Virus record (IMG/VR): IMGVR_UViG_3300010233_000088
Location: 1 to 39,799 of that record
DNA from: a virus
Direction: 5' to 3' (one strand)
DNA: 39,799 nucleotides
A program made the translations under genes and the position numbers. Below the pieces are notes generated by a model. That model was not told the origin of the DNA. It saw only the letters and a program-made list of their open reading frames with translations, and did no database searches. Below, piece by piece: positions 13,606 through 20,396 of the stretch (position 1 is the stretch's first letter; every line of letters starts with the position of its first letter).

Positions 13606-13845
13606 TTAACACGTTATTTGATTGTGCCCATAAGGATAATAAGGATATTGTGGATAATTCCAATTACCTAATGGTCTACCACAACAAGGGCATTTTGGTT
13701 GACAGTAAGGACAAGGTGGATATAAACTGCCCCATGCTTGACCTAATCCTGCTTGCGCAGAACCCATTTGTGGTTGATTGTTTTGTTGGTGATTACATTG
13801 TGCTTTAGCGTTATCCGCTAATCCTTCTGGTTGCTTAGTGTCCAT
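13606..13845 (-). CDS. 79-residue Pro/Tyr/Cys-rich protein
   Basis: Gln/Asn/Ala-rich first half, then PPCPYCQPKCPCCGRPLG (C-x2-C-x3-C-x-C-C), then a YPQYPYYPYGHNQ tail. The Cys pattern suggests a zinc knuckle; the tyrosine/proline tail is low-complexity. Small Pro/Tyr/Cys-rich proteins of this style occur in many phages with no assigned function. It has the shared leader at 13846-13869. Confidence 0.65.
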   Translation of the reverse strand: MDTKQPEGLADNAKAQCNHQQNNQPQMGSAQAGLGQAWGSLYPPCPYCQPKCPCCGRPLGNWNYPQYPYYPYGHNQITC

Positions 13846-13873
13846 CTACCCTCCTTTAACAATGCCGTTCCTT

Positions 13874-14563
13874 TTATTCCTCTGTACATACTATTTTCAC
13901 CAAGTCCTTGTCCTTAGAGGCGAGGATGATGGCGTCTGCTAATTCTTCTAAATCAGCATTCATCCATCTGTCTATTTTAAACTGGCTATTTGTTTGGTGA
14001 TGACACTCTGCTAAAGCATTTGTGGCTAAAGATGAGCAACCTATAATATGAGCCAACTTCTCCCTACAAATCACCACCCCCAGACGCTTGGGGGCGATTA
14101 GGTCAATGGCTTGGTTTGGAATTATAAAAATATGAAACTGCAAATCAATTAACTCTGGCTTCAATGGATTGGGATCATGATAAACAAAAGCATCATGATT
14201 CCATTCTTCTCCCAAAGCAACATTACCCCTCATTCCAAGTTTGTACTCAAGAATAACGCAATGTAATTCATCTGTACCTTTTACTGTAAATGTGCCTATC
14301 CCATATCCATTAAGGATTAAAGCTGGAATGTCTTTTTGTTTAAAATATATAAGACCATAATTATTTTTAACACACCAATCATATAGGGTATCCCACCATT
14401 CCAATCCAGAATGTGAATATAGGTCTGGAATTTCCTCAATAGGAATACCCGTCAAACAGGACACACACGCAGTCAAACAATTCCCTTTATCTTTACCGAA
14501 TTTTGTTTGCATTACTTTTAATGGTTTTTTACTATTCCCAGGTATTTCACTTGCTGTTTGCAT
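13874..14563 (-). CDS. Papain-like cysteine-peptidase-fold phage protein with C-terminal extension
   Basis: 229 residues from the ATG at 14563 (AAAGGA six bases upstream); a GTG nine codons further up is less likely. The first about 145 residues match a widespread phage/bacterial family with pattern GNCxxAC-x2-ClLTGIPxEExPdl...W...L...HxVxL...HDPxP. Here GNCLTAC (possible catalytic Cys), ELHCVIL (His) and YHDPNP (Asp) are present, so a cysteine peptidase or amidase fold is likely. The last 80 residues are a separate helical segment. Target unknown; a role against a host protein is one option, cell-wall cleavage another. Confidence 0.7.
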   Translation of the reverse strand: MQTASEIPGNSKKPLKVMQTKFGKDKGNCLTACVSCLTGIPIEEIPDLYSHSGLEWWDTLYDWCVKNNYGLIYFKQKDIPALILNGYGIGTFTVKGTDELHCVILEYKLGMRGNVALGEEWNHDAFVYHDPNPLKPELIDLQFHIFIIPNQAIDLIAPKRLGVVICREKLAHIIGCSSLATNALAECHHQTNSQFKIDRWMNADLEELADAIILASKDKDLVKIVCTEE

Positions 14564-14590
14564 TTTTATCCTTTCATAAACGTAATCCAC

Positions 14591-14923
14591 TTAGTCAGCG
14601 ACCTTCCTTGTCAAATCCGTCATATAATCATATTCACGGGCTTTATCAATCTCCCAAATGCCAGGTTCTAAAGTTATATTGTCATGGCGTTCCTTAATTG
14701 CACAATAAACTTCCGTAGGAACATCATTTTTGAGCCATAATACACCATTAGAGTCTTCGAATAACTCAACACCTTCTTTGGCTTCCAGTAGGTGAAAATT
14801 CCCAGATGTTTCCGAATCTGCCAAACGGTAGCATCCCTTATCGAATAATTTTACCTTCTTTAATCCTTCTGGTAATTTACAAGATTTCATTAACAAACAT
14901 TCTCCATGATAATAAGTTTTCAT
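14591..14923 (-). CDS. Conserved-type small phage protein paired with the repeat protein
   Basis: 110 residues. Pattern YYHGECLLMKSCKLPEGLKKVK...LADSETSGNFHLLE...GIWEIDKAREYD...RKVAD fits a beta-barrel-like family that usually reads QGDvLl...LPxG...GExTGHxHxl...pGxYxvxrqREYxpexxRxVxD and is often encoded next to DUF6745-type proteins, as here. Start ATG forms ATGA with the stop of the repeat protein and is preceded by GGAGGGCAT. Function of the family is not known to me. Confidence 0.75.
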   Translation of the reverse strand: MKTYYHGECLLMKSCKLPEGLKKVKLFDKGCYRLADSETSGNFHLLEAKEGVELFEDSNGVLWLKNDVPTEVYCAIKERHDNITLEPGIWEIDKAREYDYMTDLTRKVAD

Positions 14924-16182
14924 TTTATGCCCTCCAAGTGGATGGTACGGTTATTTGCTCTATATTTTAAAGCTTCTTCAATAGTTTTGCAAGATGGGTC
15001 AACACCTTCGAAATGATAATTCCCTGTAGTTAAATTCTTCATTTTTAAGAATACCGCCCTCTTACGATTAAATATTGAACCCATATTATAAAGCTCATAT
15101 TCCGAATCAACGTACCAACGATTATTATTGTATTTAGCGTCACAAATCTTTGTGCCTAGTGACAACATTCTTTGAATGCCGTATTTTCGTATGAATTGCG
15201 CCTTAACGTCTGCATTTGATTCTTTCTTGAAAAATTCAATATCTAATTCACTTTCAGGAGTTTTTGATAAATAATCAGGGACTTTTACACCATTAAGAAA
15301 ACTCATCCCATACCCATCTGAATATTTAACTGCAAGATCACCGTCTTTATGCAATATTCCATTATCCCAGTGTATTTCAGTCGGTTTTTCGGATATAAAA
15401 CAAATATTTTTGTATGGAATTATAAAATTAACCTCTGAACTAAAATTAACAAATAAATCATACTTATCATTGTCAAATTCAACTCCTATTGATTTCCCAT
15501 ATTCATACCAACCACACGAAATTAACCAAAATATTCCTAAATACCAATTTGAATTAATTGATTTTAATATTTCATTATTTGGTTGGCTGTCCAACTGGTT
15601 GTACAACTGGCTGGACAACTGGTTGGACAACTGGCTGTCCAACTGGCTGTACAACTGGCTGTACAACTGGTTGTACAACTGGCTGGACAACTGGCTGGAC
15701 AACTGTCTGGACAACTGGCTGGACAACTGGCTGGACAACTGGCTGGACAACTGTCTGGACAACTGGCTGGACAACTGGTTGTACAACTGGCTGTACAACT
15801 GGTTGTACAACTGGCTGTCCAACTGGCTGTACAACTGGCTGGACAACTGGTTGGACAACTGGCTGTCCAACTGGCTGTACAACTGGCTGTACAACTGGTT
15901 GTACAACTGGCTGTCCAACTGGTTGTACAACTTTTTAAGCAAATCCTTATCTTCTTTAATCAACTTAAAAAACAATTCACACAATAAAATCGTATTCATT
16001 GGACTAAATCCAAATATTATTAATGGTTGTTCTAGTCCCATTGACTTATAAAGTTTTCCCGTGTATTCAATAGCCTTTTTGTGAACCATTGGCTTTGAAG
16101 CTATGCCAACCCATTTTTCTATTGTCTTAGGAATTTGTAGTTCTTGTTTTTTTGTTAATTTAGTTATTATTCTGGGATTCAT
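14920..16182 (-). CDS. DUF6745-like protein with about thirty 4-residue repeats
   Basis: 420 residues. Residues 1-82 are helical; about 83-201 are an uninterrupted array of Q-L-x-(S/N) units with x = Tyr, Ser, Asp or Arg; then a domain with EIHWDNGILHKDGDLAVKY...GYGMSFLNGVKVPDYL and a C-terminal strand TTGNYHFEGVDPSCKTIEEALKYR. The latter two blocks match the LHxxDGPAVxxxDG...G..VP and VPPxxxTxxEAlaW features of DUF6745 proteins, which also carry Q-hydrophobic repeats. The repeat encodes a long regular helix or solenoid. Overlaps HNH upstream and the 110-residue gene downstream by ATGA. Function unknown. Confidence 0.8.
   Translation of the reverse strand: MNPRIITKLTKKQELQIPKTIEKWVGIASKPMVHKKAIEYTGKLYKSMGLEQPLIIFGFSPMNTILLCELFFKLIKEDKDLLKKLYNQLDSQLYNQLYSQLYSQLDSQLSNQLSSQLYSQLDSQLYNQLYSQLYNQLSSQLSRQLSSQLSSQLSSQLSRQLSSQLSSQLYNQLYSQLYSQLDSQLSNQLSSQLYNQLDSQPNNEILKSINSNWYLGIFWLISCGWYEYGKSIGVEFDNDKYDLFVNFSSEVNFIIPYKNICFISEKPTEIHWDNGILHKDGDLAVKYSDGYGMSFLNGVKVPDYLSKTPESELDIEFFKKESNADVKAQFIRKYGIQRMLSLGTKICDAKYNNNRWYVDSEYELYNMGSIFNRKRAVFLKMKNLTTGNYHFEGVDPSCKTIEEALKYRANNRTIHLEGIK
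15582..15937. repeat. 12-bp minisatellite, about 30 units
   Basis: Units of CAACTGG(C/T)TGTA or CAACTGGCTGGA and CAACTGGCTGTCC-type variants run without interruption, encoding four residues each. Variation is nearly confined to one codon (TAC, TCC, GAC or CGA-type on the coding strand). Unit length 12 keeps the reading frame whatever the copy number. All three plus-strand frames are open here only because the unit lacks stop codons. Confidence 0.95.
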
Positions 16183-16532
16183 AATGACTCCAATACGTGT
16201 AAAAGGGTTAACATATCAGGGATAGTCCATTTTTTGACCGCATTGTGCCTTATACGTAATAATTCATATTCGTACATACCAAGATATAGCTTAACCTGTT
16301 CTGTGAACTCCAATGGGCATCTGTGCGCAAGGAAATGGCACCCCTGACAAAGTGGCATGAGATTTTTTAAGTCCCAGCGGGTATTTCGATAAGTTCGGCT
16401 AAATATATGAGCGCATTGTATTTTCTCATAATTAACCATCTTGCACCAAGCGCATTGACCTTCTGACCTTACTATGCGGGAGCATTCTTTATCTAATTTA
16501 TTAGTCAAACTACTTTTTTTATGTTTTCTCAT
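16179..16532 (-). CDS. HNH endonuclease
   Basis: 117 residues. Zinc pairs CAWC (C28, C31) and CQGC; HNH core AHIFSRTYRNTRWDLKNLMPLCQGCHFLAHRCP with H, N (LKNL) and H in order. Resembles the NinG/Rap-type recombination nucleases that accompany annealing proteins in phages. Clustered with ERF (16803) and the 95-residue protein, it is likely a junction- or flap-cutting nuclease of the recombination module. Overlaps upstream by 14 nt, downstream by 4 nt (ATGA). Confidence 0.88.
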   Translation of the reverse strand: MRKHKKSSLTNKLDKECSRIVRSEGQCAWCKMVNYEKIQCAHIFSRTYRNTRWDLKNLMPLCQGCHFLAHRCPLEFTEQVKLYLGMYEYELLRIRHNAVKKWTIPDMLTLLHVLESL

Positions 16533-16806
16533 TGTCTGGGGGATCCGGTATGTTAATCTGTCGTTCTTTTAAAGCCCATCTTTTTATCGTATCCGTAAAC
16601 CTTACAAATTCCTCAGTGGTCATTCCTACGGTTGTTGATCGTCCTGTTGGTTTTAAGAACATTTGAATCATTAGCTCATGGGTTTCTATGAGTTCGTACC
16701 CAAGTTCTTCAGAAATCATATCTAGAACTACCCCAAAATAATATCTTAATTGAGGATTTGATCTTTCTGTGCTTACCCATTGGAAATGGCATTTAGGGCA
16801 TTTCAT
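16519..16806 (-). CDS. Conserved-type phage recombination-module protein with N-terminal CxxC
   Basis: 95 residues. N-terminus CPKCHFQW is a half zinc-finger. The rest (NPQLRYYFGVVLDMISEELGY, ETHELMIQMFL, STTVGMTTEEFVRFTDTIKRWA, INIPDPP) follows a pattern that I associate with a common lambdoid-type phage protein encoded next to ERF, NinB or NinG genes. Start forms ATGA with the ERF stop. Family function unclear; a recombination or replication accessory role is inferred from its neighbours. Confidence 0.75.
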   Translation of the reverse strand: MKCPKCHFQWVSTERSNPQLRYYFGVVLDMISEELGYELIETHELMIQMFLKPTGRSTTVGMTTEEFVRFTDTIKRWALKERQINIPDPPDNEKT

Positions 16807-17399
16807 TTTTTAACTGCCTTTATAGCATTATAAATCTTGGCGTACTCTAATTCACTTAAACAATTAATATCTTCTGGGAGATTGTTATCTGTGCGCCAAA
16901 CTTGATAAGTTTCAAGAGAACCAAACTTTTGGATAAACATTTCTTCTGCGAATACTCTCATGCTTTTAACGCCTTTAGGTGGTTTAACTTCATCATTTTT
17001 ACCCTTAACCTCTGTTGCGCTATTGGCGTCATCATCTATTTCGGATGCAATGCCAACAATGGATGAAAGAGCGTAACGGCGTTCATAGGTAATACATGAC
17101 CCTATCGCTTGAGGGCTTGCGTCTTTGGCTACCATTGTAAGATCGCTTGTAATGAACTGACCGCTTGAGTGCATAAGGATTGTTTTCAAGGTAACAATGT
17201 TACCCTCTGCGCTTGGAAGCTGTACGATTGACAGTCCGTTATCTGCAAGTGGTTTACGGGCAACTTCCCAAACTGATGCGAGATCAGCGTACTTGCTTTT
17301 GAAATAAGGGTTATCTGCCTCTTTTGAAGCCGGGATGATAACACCTTGCGCCTTGCTTAAAGCACTTGCTAATTCGTTTATTTCCGGAGATTTTTCCAT
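16803..17399 (-). CDS. ERF-family single-strand annealing protein
   Basis: 198 residues. Strong ERF signature: NPYFKSKYADLASVWEVARKPLADNGLSIVQ (29-59), LKTILMHSSGQFI, and PQAIGSCITYERRYALSSIVGIASEIDDDAN (about 95-125). It anneals complementary single strands and, in P22-like phages, circularises terminally redundant genomes after infection, which fits the circular map here. The C-terminal 60 residues are a separate, variable module that probably contacts a single-strand-binding protein. GAAAGG precedes the ATG. Confidence 0.93.
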   Translation of the reverse strand: MEKSPEINELASALSKAQGVIIPASKEADNPYFKSKYADLASVWEVARKPLADNGLSIVQLPSAEGNIVTLKTILMHSSGQFITSDLTMVAKDASPQAIGSCITYERRYALSSIVGIASEIDDDANSATEVKGKNDEVKPPKGVKSMRVFAEEMFIQKFGSLETYQVWRTDNNLPEDINCLSELEYAKIYNAIKAVKK

Positions 17400-17410
17400 A
17401 TTTCCCTTTC

Positions 17411-17638
17411 TTATTGGCGCATTTCTAACATTGTTTGTACCCTCGCCATGATCTCTTGCGCGTTCAAGTACAGATGATTCAATTCTTGGGTGGTTAGTTC
17501 TTTAAAATCGGGTTCTTCGGCCTTATAGAAATAAGGCACTTCTTTAGCTGTCTTTGTGGTGTTTAGCGTTTGCCTGCAAATCTTCACTGTGTAGTCCATA
17601 ATACAAAGGTATCCTTTCGTTCCTAACCATTGAACCAT
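17411..17638 (-). CDS. 75-residue protein, unrecognised
   Basis: Start ATG at 17638 is favoured by GGAG six bases upstream and a TAATG overlap with the previous gene; an internal ATG at codon 14 (MDYTVKICRQ) is an alternative. The C-terminal half forms a likely amphipathic helix (ELNHLYLNAQEIMARVQTML). Directly upstream of ERF in the recombination operon. Confidence 0.6.
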   Translation of the reverse strand: MVQWLGTKGYLCIMDYTVKICRQTLNTTKTAKEVPYFYKAEEPDFKELTTQELNHLYLNAQEIMARVQTMLEMRQ

Positions 17639-17799
17639 TAAAAACTCCTACAAGTTACGTTAAAACCGTCTTTCTTTAGCTGGTCATATGCTTTTTGTAA
17701 TTCCGGAGAAAGTCCCGCGCATGTAGCCATTACAAGAGCAATCGTAAGACAAGCCGCTAAAACTACCCCTGCGTGTTCTTGTTCGTATTGAGAGTGCAT
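17638..17799 (-). CDS. 53-residue single-helix membrane protein
   Basis: ATG at 17799, stop TAA overlapping the next start (TAATG). The sequence begins MHSQYEQEHAG, then has a hydrophobic helix VVLAACLTIALVMATCAGL and a soluble tail with LQKAYDQLKKDG. The start directly abuts the previous stop, with GAGG about 9 bases before it. It may be a small inner-membrane protein. Function unknown. Confidence 0.6.
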   Translation of the reverse strand: MHSQYEQEHAGVVLAACLTIALVMATCAGLSPELQKAYDQLKKDGFNVTCRSF

Positions 17800-18024
17800 T
17801 TATTCCTCACTCTCTGGGGAATCCCCATCGTCATACCTTGTTTTGTCTGATTCCGAATACCAGCAGTCATAACAGCAGTTGTGCTTGTGGTTGTACTTGT
17901 CTTCATAAACACGTCCCTTACATATAGTGCAAAAATACTCGTCATAACCACGGTCATCCTCAATTAGTAAGGTATTACCGTTTACTGCGTTTAAGGCCTT
18001 TTGGACATTCCGCAAGAGCGACAT
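17800..18024 (-). CDS. 74-residue Cys/His zinc-finger-like protein
   Basis: Start ATG at 18024, six bases after AAGG; in-frame upstream starts lack proper spacing. The middle has C-x2-C (CTIC), H-x-H (HKH) and CC-x2-C (CCYDC), an arrangement for one or two zinc ions, followed by an acidic tail ending ESEE. Overlaps the ribbon-helix-helix gene by 50 nt. Unrecognised family. Confidence 0.65.
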   Translation of the reverse strand: MSLLRNVQKALNAVNGNTLLIEDDRGYDEYFCTICKGRVYEDKYNHKHNCCYDCWYSESDKTRYDDGDSPESEE

Positions 18025-18160
18025 TGTCATCCTTTCCAAGCCAAGCATCAAGGGCTAATCCAATCATGAATTTGATGGTGGCACCTGTCTTGGCCTTTTG
18101 CTGTTTTAACCTTCTAAACGATTCCCCGGTGATCCGTATGTTGGTGTCTTTTGATTTCAT
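17975..18160 (-). CDS. Ribbon-helix-helix (Arc-like) transcriptional regulator, leaderless
   Basis: 61 residues: NIRITGESFRRLKQQKAKTGATIKFMIGLALDAWL fits the short beta-strand plus two helices of Arc/MetJ-type DNA-binding dimers, with a basic tail. No Shine-Dalgarno precedes the ATG. An extended -10 promoter (18167-18172) ends only six bases before it, so the mRNA is probably leaderless. A TTGC-n4-GCAA inverted repeat overlaps the -35 box and is a natural autoregulatory operator. Likely early regulator. Confidence 0.75.
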   Translation of the reverse strand: MKSKDTNIRITGESFRRLKQQKAKTGATIKFMIGLALDAWLGKDDNVALAECPKGLKRSKR

Positions 18161-18166
18161 AGTTTA

Positions 18167-18194
18167 AGTATACCACAATATTTTGCTTATGCAA
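18167..18194 (-). promoter_or_regulatory. Sigma70-type extended -10 promoter for the RHH regulator
   Basis: Minus strand: -35 TTGCAT at 18194-18189, spacer 16, extended -10 TGG-TATACT with TATACT at 18172-18167 (five of six match TATAAT and the TGn is present). The expected start of transcription coincides with the ATG at 18160. Confidence 0.65.
18183..18194. promoter_or_regulatory. Inverted-repeat operator TTGC-TTAT-GCAA over the -35 box
   Basis: Perfect 4-bp arms separated by four bases, overlapping the -35 region of the promoter above. A ribbon-helix-helix dimer pair could bind here and repress its own gene. Function inferred from position. Confidence 0.45.
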
Positions 18195-18207
18195 GCATTA
18201 TCTTTAA

Positions 18208-18393
18208 TTATTTTTGCCCGTGCATTAATCCCACTTTTCTATGACGCTGTGTCTTAAAAAACATCGCATTACATCCGTCGTGCTGATGGGTGAAAAACTC
18301 TGTTTTAGGCATTATGACGATGGGTTCTTGTTTTCTACGGCGAAGTATTTTTGTACGCTTATTAAACTTTTCCTGTAATTTGGCAAGGTTCAT
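18208..18393 (-). CDS. 61-residue basic protein
   Basis: Strongly basic N-terminal half (LQEKFNKRTKILRRRKQEP) and a C-terminal half with several His residues (FTHQHDGCNAMFFKTQRHRK). One Cys. Start ATG overlaps the preceding stop (ATGA) and follows AAAGG. Possibly nucleic-acid binding. Unrecognised. Confidence 0.6.
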   Translation of the reverse strand: MNLAKLQEKFNKRTKILRRRKQEPIVIMPKTEFFTHQHDGCNAMFFKTQRHRKVGLMHGQK

Positions 18394-18548
18394 TTCTTTG
18401 CCTTTCTTAGCTTCTCACGGGCCTTGTTTAAGCAATAGCGGATCTCTTCGCGCTTGCCATCCGGGTAGGTGTTTTTATCGAGCATTTCAACGTAATTGGC
18501 TATGTATAGCTTTAACTGCATTTTATCATCAGGTAGGTCAAGTATCAT
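18390..18548 (-). CDS. 52-residue helical protein
   Basis: Encodes MILDLPDDKMQLKLYIANYV followed by a charged helix with REEIRYCLNKAREKLRKAKK. Bounded by ATGA overlaps at both ends (with the HTH gene upstream and the 61-residue gene downstream), which supports it as real. Mostly helical and basic at the C-terminus. Function unknown. Confidence 0.65.
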   Translation of the reverse strand: MILDLPDDKMQLKLYIANYVEMLDKNTYPDGKREEIRYCLNKAREKLRKAKK

Positions 18549-18739
18549 TTGATTAAGGTATATCTAACCCACCAGTTCTTGCCGTCTGTTTCACGGGCTG
18601 GCATGATTTTATACCCCTCCTTTTTTAATTGACAAATATGAGCGCCAAGCCTAGTTACATGGTAGTCTTGAATGGCTTGCCACGTACTGATGTTGCCGAA
18701 GCGTTTAAGATGATCGAGTATCTTGTCTTTTTGGCTCAT
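18545..18739 (-). CDS. Small winged/HTH-domain protein, first gene of the early operon
   Basis: 64 residues from the ATG at 18739 (AAAGGA eight bases upstream). DKILDHLKRFGNISTWQAIQDYHVTRLGAHICQLKKEGYKIMP matches the common phage helix-turn-helix domain in which iTxxeAxxxygixRLaxxIxxLrxxGxxI is conserved. It lies just downstream of an inverted repeat (18770-18804), a plausible binding site. Likely transcription regulator. Confidence 0.8.
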   Translation of the reverse strand: MSQKDKILDHLKRFGNISTWQAIQDYHVTRLGAHICQLKKEGYKIMPARETDGKNWWVRYTLIK

Positions 18740-18769
18740 ACAGTTCCTTTCTTTAAATAAACCCTTTTC

Positions 18770-18804
18770 TTTTATCCCTAATACGTGATGTTTTAGGAAT
18801 AAAA
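18770..18804. promoter_or_regulatory. Operator-like inverted repeat upstream of HTH gene
   Basis: Arms TTTTATCCCTAA (18770-18781) and TTAGGAATAAAA (18793-18804) pair at 11 of 12 positions around an 11-bp centre. It is 31 bp upstream of the start of the HTH-protein gene and about where promoter elements would be expected. Probably a repressor site for that protein or the RHH regulator. Confidence 0.5.
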
Positions 18805-18939
18805 CCAAAAGGGGACTTGCTTAAACCTTATTAGGTCGTGGCCAAGAGAAAAGGGCAAAAGAACTTGGGAGTCCCACATTGAAAACTTAACGTTCCATAC
18901 ATAACGGCGCACGGATTGTATACAAGCCGGGAGATTTTA

Positions 18940-18978
18940 TGACAAAGAAAAAGCCCCATACGTTTTAAGTATGAGGCT
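18940..18978 (-). terminator. Rho-independent terminator of the virion operon
   Basis: Minus strand: AGCCTCATAC, loop TTAAAAC, GTATGGGGCT (ten pairs, one of them G-U), directly followed by TTTTTCTTTG. Position 190 bases after the tail-fibre stop and before the early promoter region fits the end of the late transcript. Confidence 0.88.
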
Positions 18979-19001
18979 AAAGAATTCTGGGGGGTTAAAT
19001 C

Positions 19002-19091
19002 TTGAGGATTTACGCTGACCGTTAAGAGAGCGGCCCCCCATATTTTGAATTTTAAAATTGAATTTTTATTAACGGTCATAAATATCCTCAA
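19002..19091. repeat. Long imperfect inverted repeat (possible cruciform)
   Basis: Left arm 19002-19025 and right arm 19069-19091 share TGACCGTTAA/TTAACGGTCA and GAGGAT/ATCCTC at matching distances. The loop (19026-19068) holds a C6 run and a symmetric AATTTTAAAATT. Could be an origin, recombination site or regulator-binding site. Confidence 0.7.
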
Positions 19092-19166
19092 AAATCATTA
19101 TTGCTAAATGAAAACAAATTGCAAGGAAAATTTTAATTATTTTTTAATGTTCTCTACAATAAAAAT

Positions 19167-20369
19167 TTAATTTATCTTTGTTAATTCCAAAAATCCATAA
19201 ACTTCCGTTCCATATCCACCAGAAGTACCCAGACCTGATGAAATACTACTAGCAACTTGGTATTGAAAAACCAATGTTGTTGTTCCCGTTACTGAAAATT
19301 CACCAGATAAAGGGCTTGTAGTATAAAGTCCTGTCGTACCGCTTCCTGAATTCATTCCATTTATCAAAACAGTTGAAGGGCTTACTACAAGCCTTGATTG
19401 ACATACGCCATCATTGCTAAAAAAATTAATAGCTCCTTTTGCAAGATATGTTCCATAAGGGACTATGAGCGTACTACTTGATAATGTTGCGATAGTCGCA
19501 GTGTCATTGTCTTTAGTGTTTAATGGGTAAGTTAACCAACTTCCACTAACGCTATTTGCGCCATTTGTATTGGCAGAGAAAGAATATGAACATTTAATAT
19601 AAGAATAAGGAGCATGAAGATACCCCCCTGCATCTGTTCTTACAATTACATTCGATCCGCTTGTTGAAGCATTTACAGAGGTTATTATCGGGGTTGTTGA
19701 AGTGCTAACAATAGTAATATCGGAAGTTGATGAAGAAACACTTGTTACTGTTCCCGCGTTACCCCATTGCTTAATTGCAACAGTTGTCATGGTGGGGGTC
19801 ATAAATGTTGTGTTGTCTGTACCCGTTTGGGCTTGTGCCGCTGTCGAAGCCACCGTTGTCCCGCCTGTTGGTGCATAAGCATAAACAAATGCCGTTGCTG
19901 TTGTATTTAAAGCAAGAAACAAAGTCCCGTTTGTAACTGATACAGGAGTCGGTACGACAGTGCTTATTCCTGTTGTTCCTAAAGGAAAAGTCAAAGACAA
20001 GTTAGTATTAGTTAACTGCTCTTGGTCAATCATCGTTAATTGGTCAAGGTTATTCTGTAACGTCGTCGCTGGAAAAGTATTGTAATTAGCGTATGATGAA
20101 TTTTGGACTATTGAGGTCTGACGATAAACCACATAGTTATAGTTTGAACCATAAGAAGGCGTAACGATTACCGTGCCACCTAAACTCGTGGTGCTTAAAG
20201 TGACCGTGTATTGTGTCCCGTATGATAAAGCCGTAATCGTTCCTCCGGTCAAGGCGACTACATTAACTTGAATATATTGCGGAAATCCTGAAAGCGCGGT
20301 GAATGTAAAAGTTAAAACGCTCTGACCACCTGAAAAAGTTTGAGTCGAATTTGTTGTACTAACCGGCAT
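19167..20369 (-). CDS. Tail fibre / receptor-binding protein
   Basis: 400 residues. The first about 120 residues follow the T7 tail-fibre N-terminal plan (SVLTFTFTALSGFPQYIQVNVV, YGTQYTVTL...VIV, YVVYRQTS, FPATTLQNNLDQLTMIDQEQL) that attaches the fibre to the tail. The middle is Ser/Thr-rich beta repeats; the last about 140 residues (TIATLSSSTLIVPYGTYLAKGAINFFS...ELTKIN) resemble a C1q-like trimeric head. Binds the host surface. AAGGAG precedes the ATG; last gene before the terminator. Its receptor may be the glycan that the phage itself modifies. Confidence 0.85.
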   Translation of the reverse strand: MPVSTTNSTQTFSGGQSVLTFTFTALSGFPQYIQVNVVALTGGTITALSYGTQYTVTLSTTSLGGTVIVTPSYGSNYNYVVYRQTSIVQNSSYANYNTFPATTLQNNLDQLTMIDQEQLTNTNLSLTFPLGTTGISTVVPTPVSVTNGTLFLALNTTATAFVYAYAPTGGTTVASTAAQAQTGTDNTTFMTPTMTTVAIKQWGNAGTVTSVSSSTSDITIVSTSTTPIITSVNASTSGSNVIVRTDAGGYLHAPYSYIKCSYSFSANTNGANSVSGSWLTYPLNTKDNDTATIATLSSSTLIVPYGTYLAKGAINFFSNDGVCQSRLVVSPSTVLINGMNSGSGTTGLYTTSPLSGEFSVTGTTTLVFQYQVASSISSGLGTSGGYGTEVYGFLELTKIN

Positions 20370-20396
20370 AAATCATCTCCTTAGAGTTCGATTTTA

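Larger units (their letters stand above)
18740..19166. other. Main intergenic region (427 bp)
   Basis: The longest gene-free stretch, between the end of the virion operon (tail fibre) and the start of the early operon. It contains, in order: an operator-like inverted repeat (18770-18804), a TTGTATACAA palindrome (18916-18925), a Rho-independent terminator (18940-18978), a G6...C6 pair (18989-18994, 19034-19039), a long imperfect inverted repeat (19002-19091) and very AT-rich DNA up to 19166. In a unidirectional circular map this is where transcription ends and restarts, and a candidate replication origin. Confidence 0.8.

Noticed and set aside
12851-13869. Leader copies as a CRISPR or transposon-end set
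   Set aside because: Spacing follows gene lengths, each copy carries a ribosome site, no transposase or inverted ends are present.
15582-15937. CRISPR-like array
   Set aside because: Units are 12 bp, contiguous and without spacers; they code in frame.
15410-16051. Three long plus-strand open frames over the minisatellite
   Set aside because: The 12-bp unit lacks stops in every frame; no ribosome sites; the minus-strand frame has conserved domains on both sides.
17763-17963. 66-codon Thr/Met-rich minus-strand frame
   Set aside because: Overlaps two better frames (53 and 74 codons) that have ribosome sites and coupling.
18831-19091. 86-codon minus-strand frame in the intergenic region
   Set aside because: It spans the terminator and the inverted repeat, has no ribosome site and no protein-like features.
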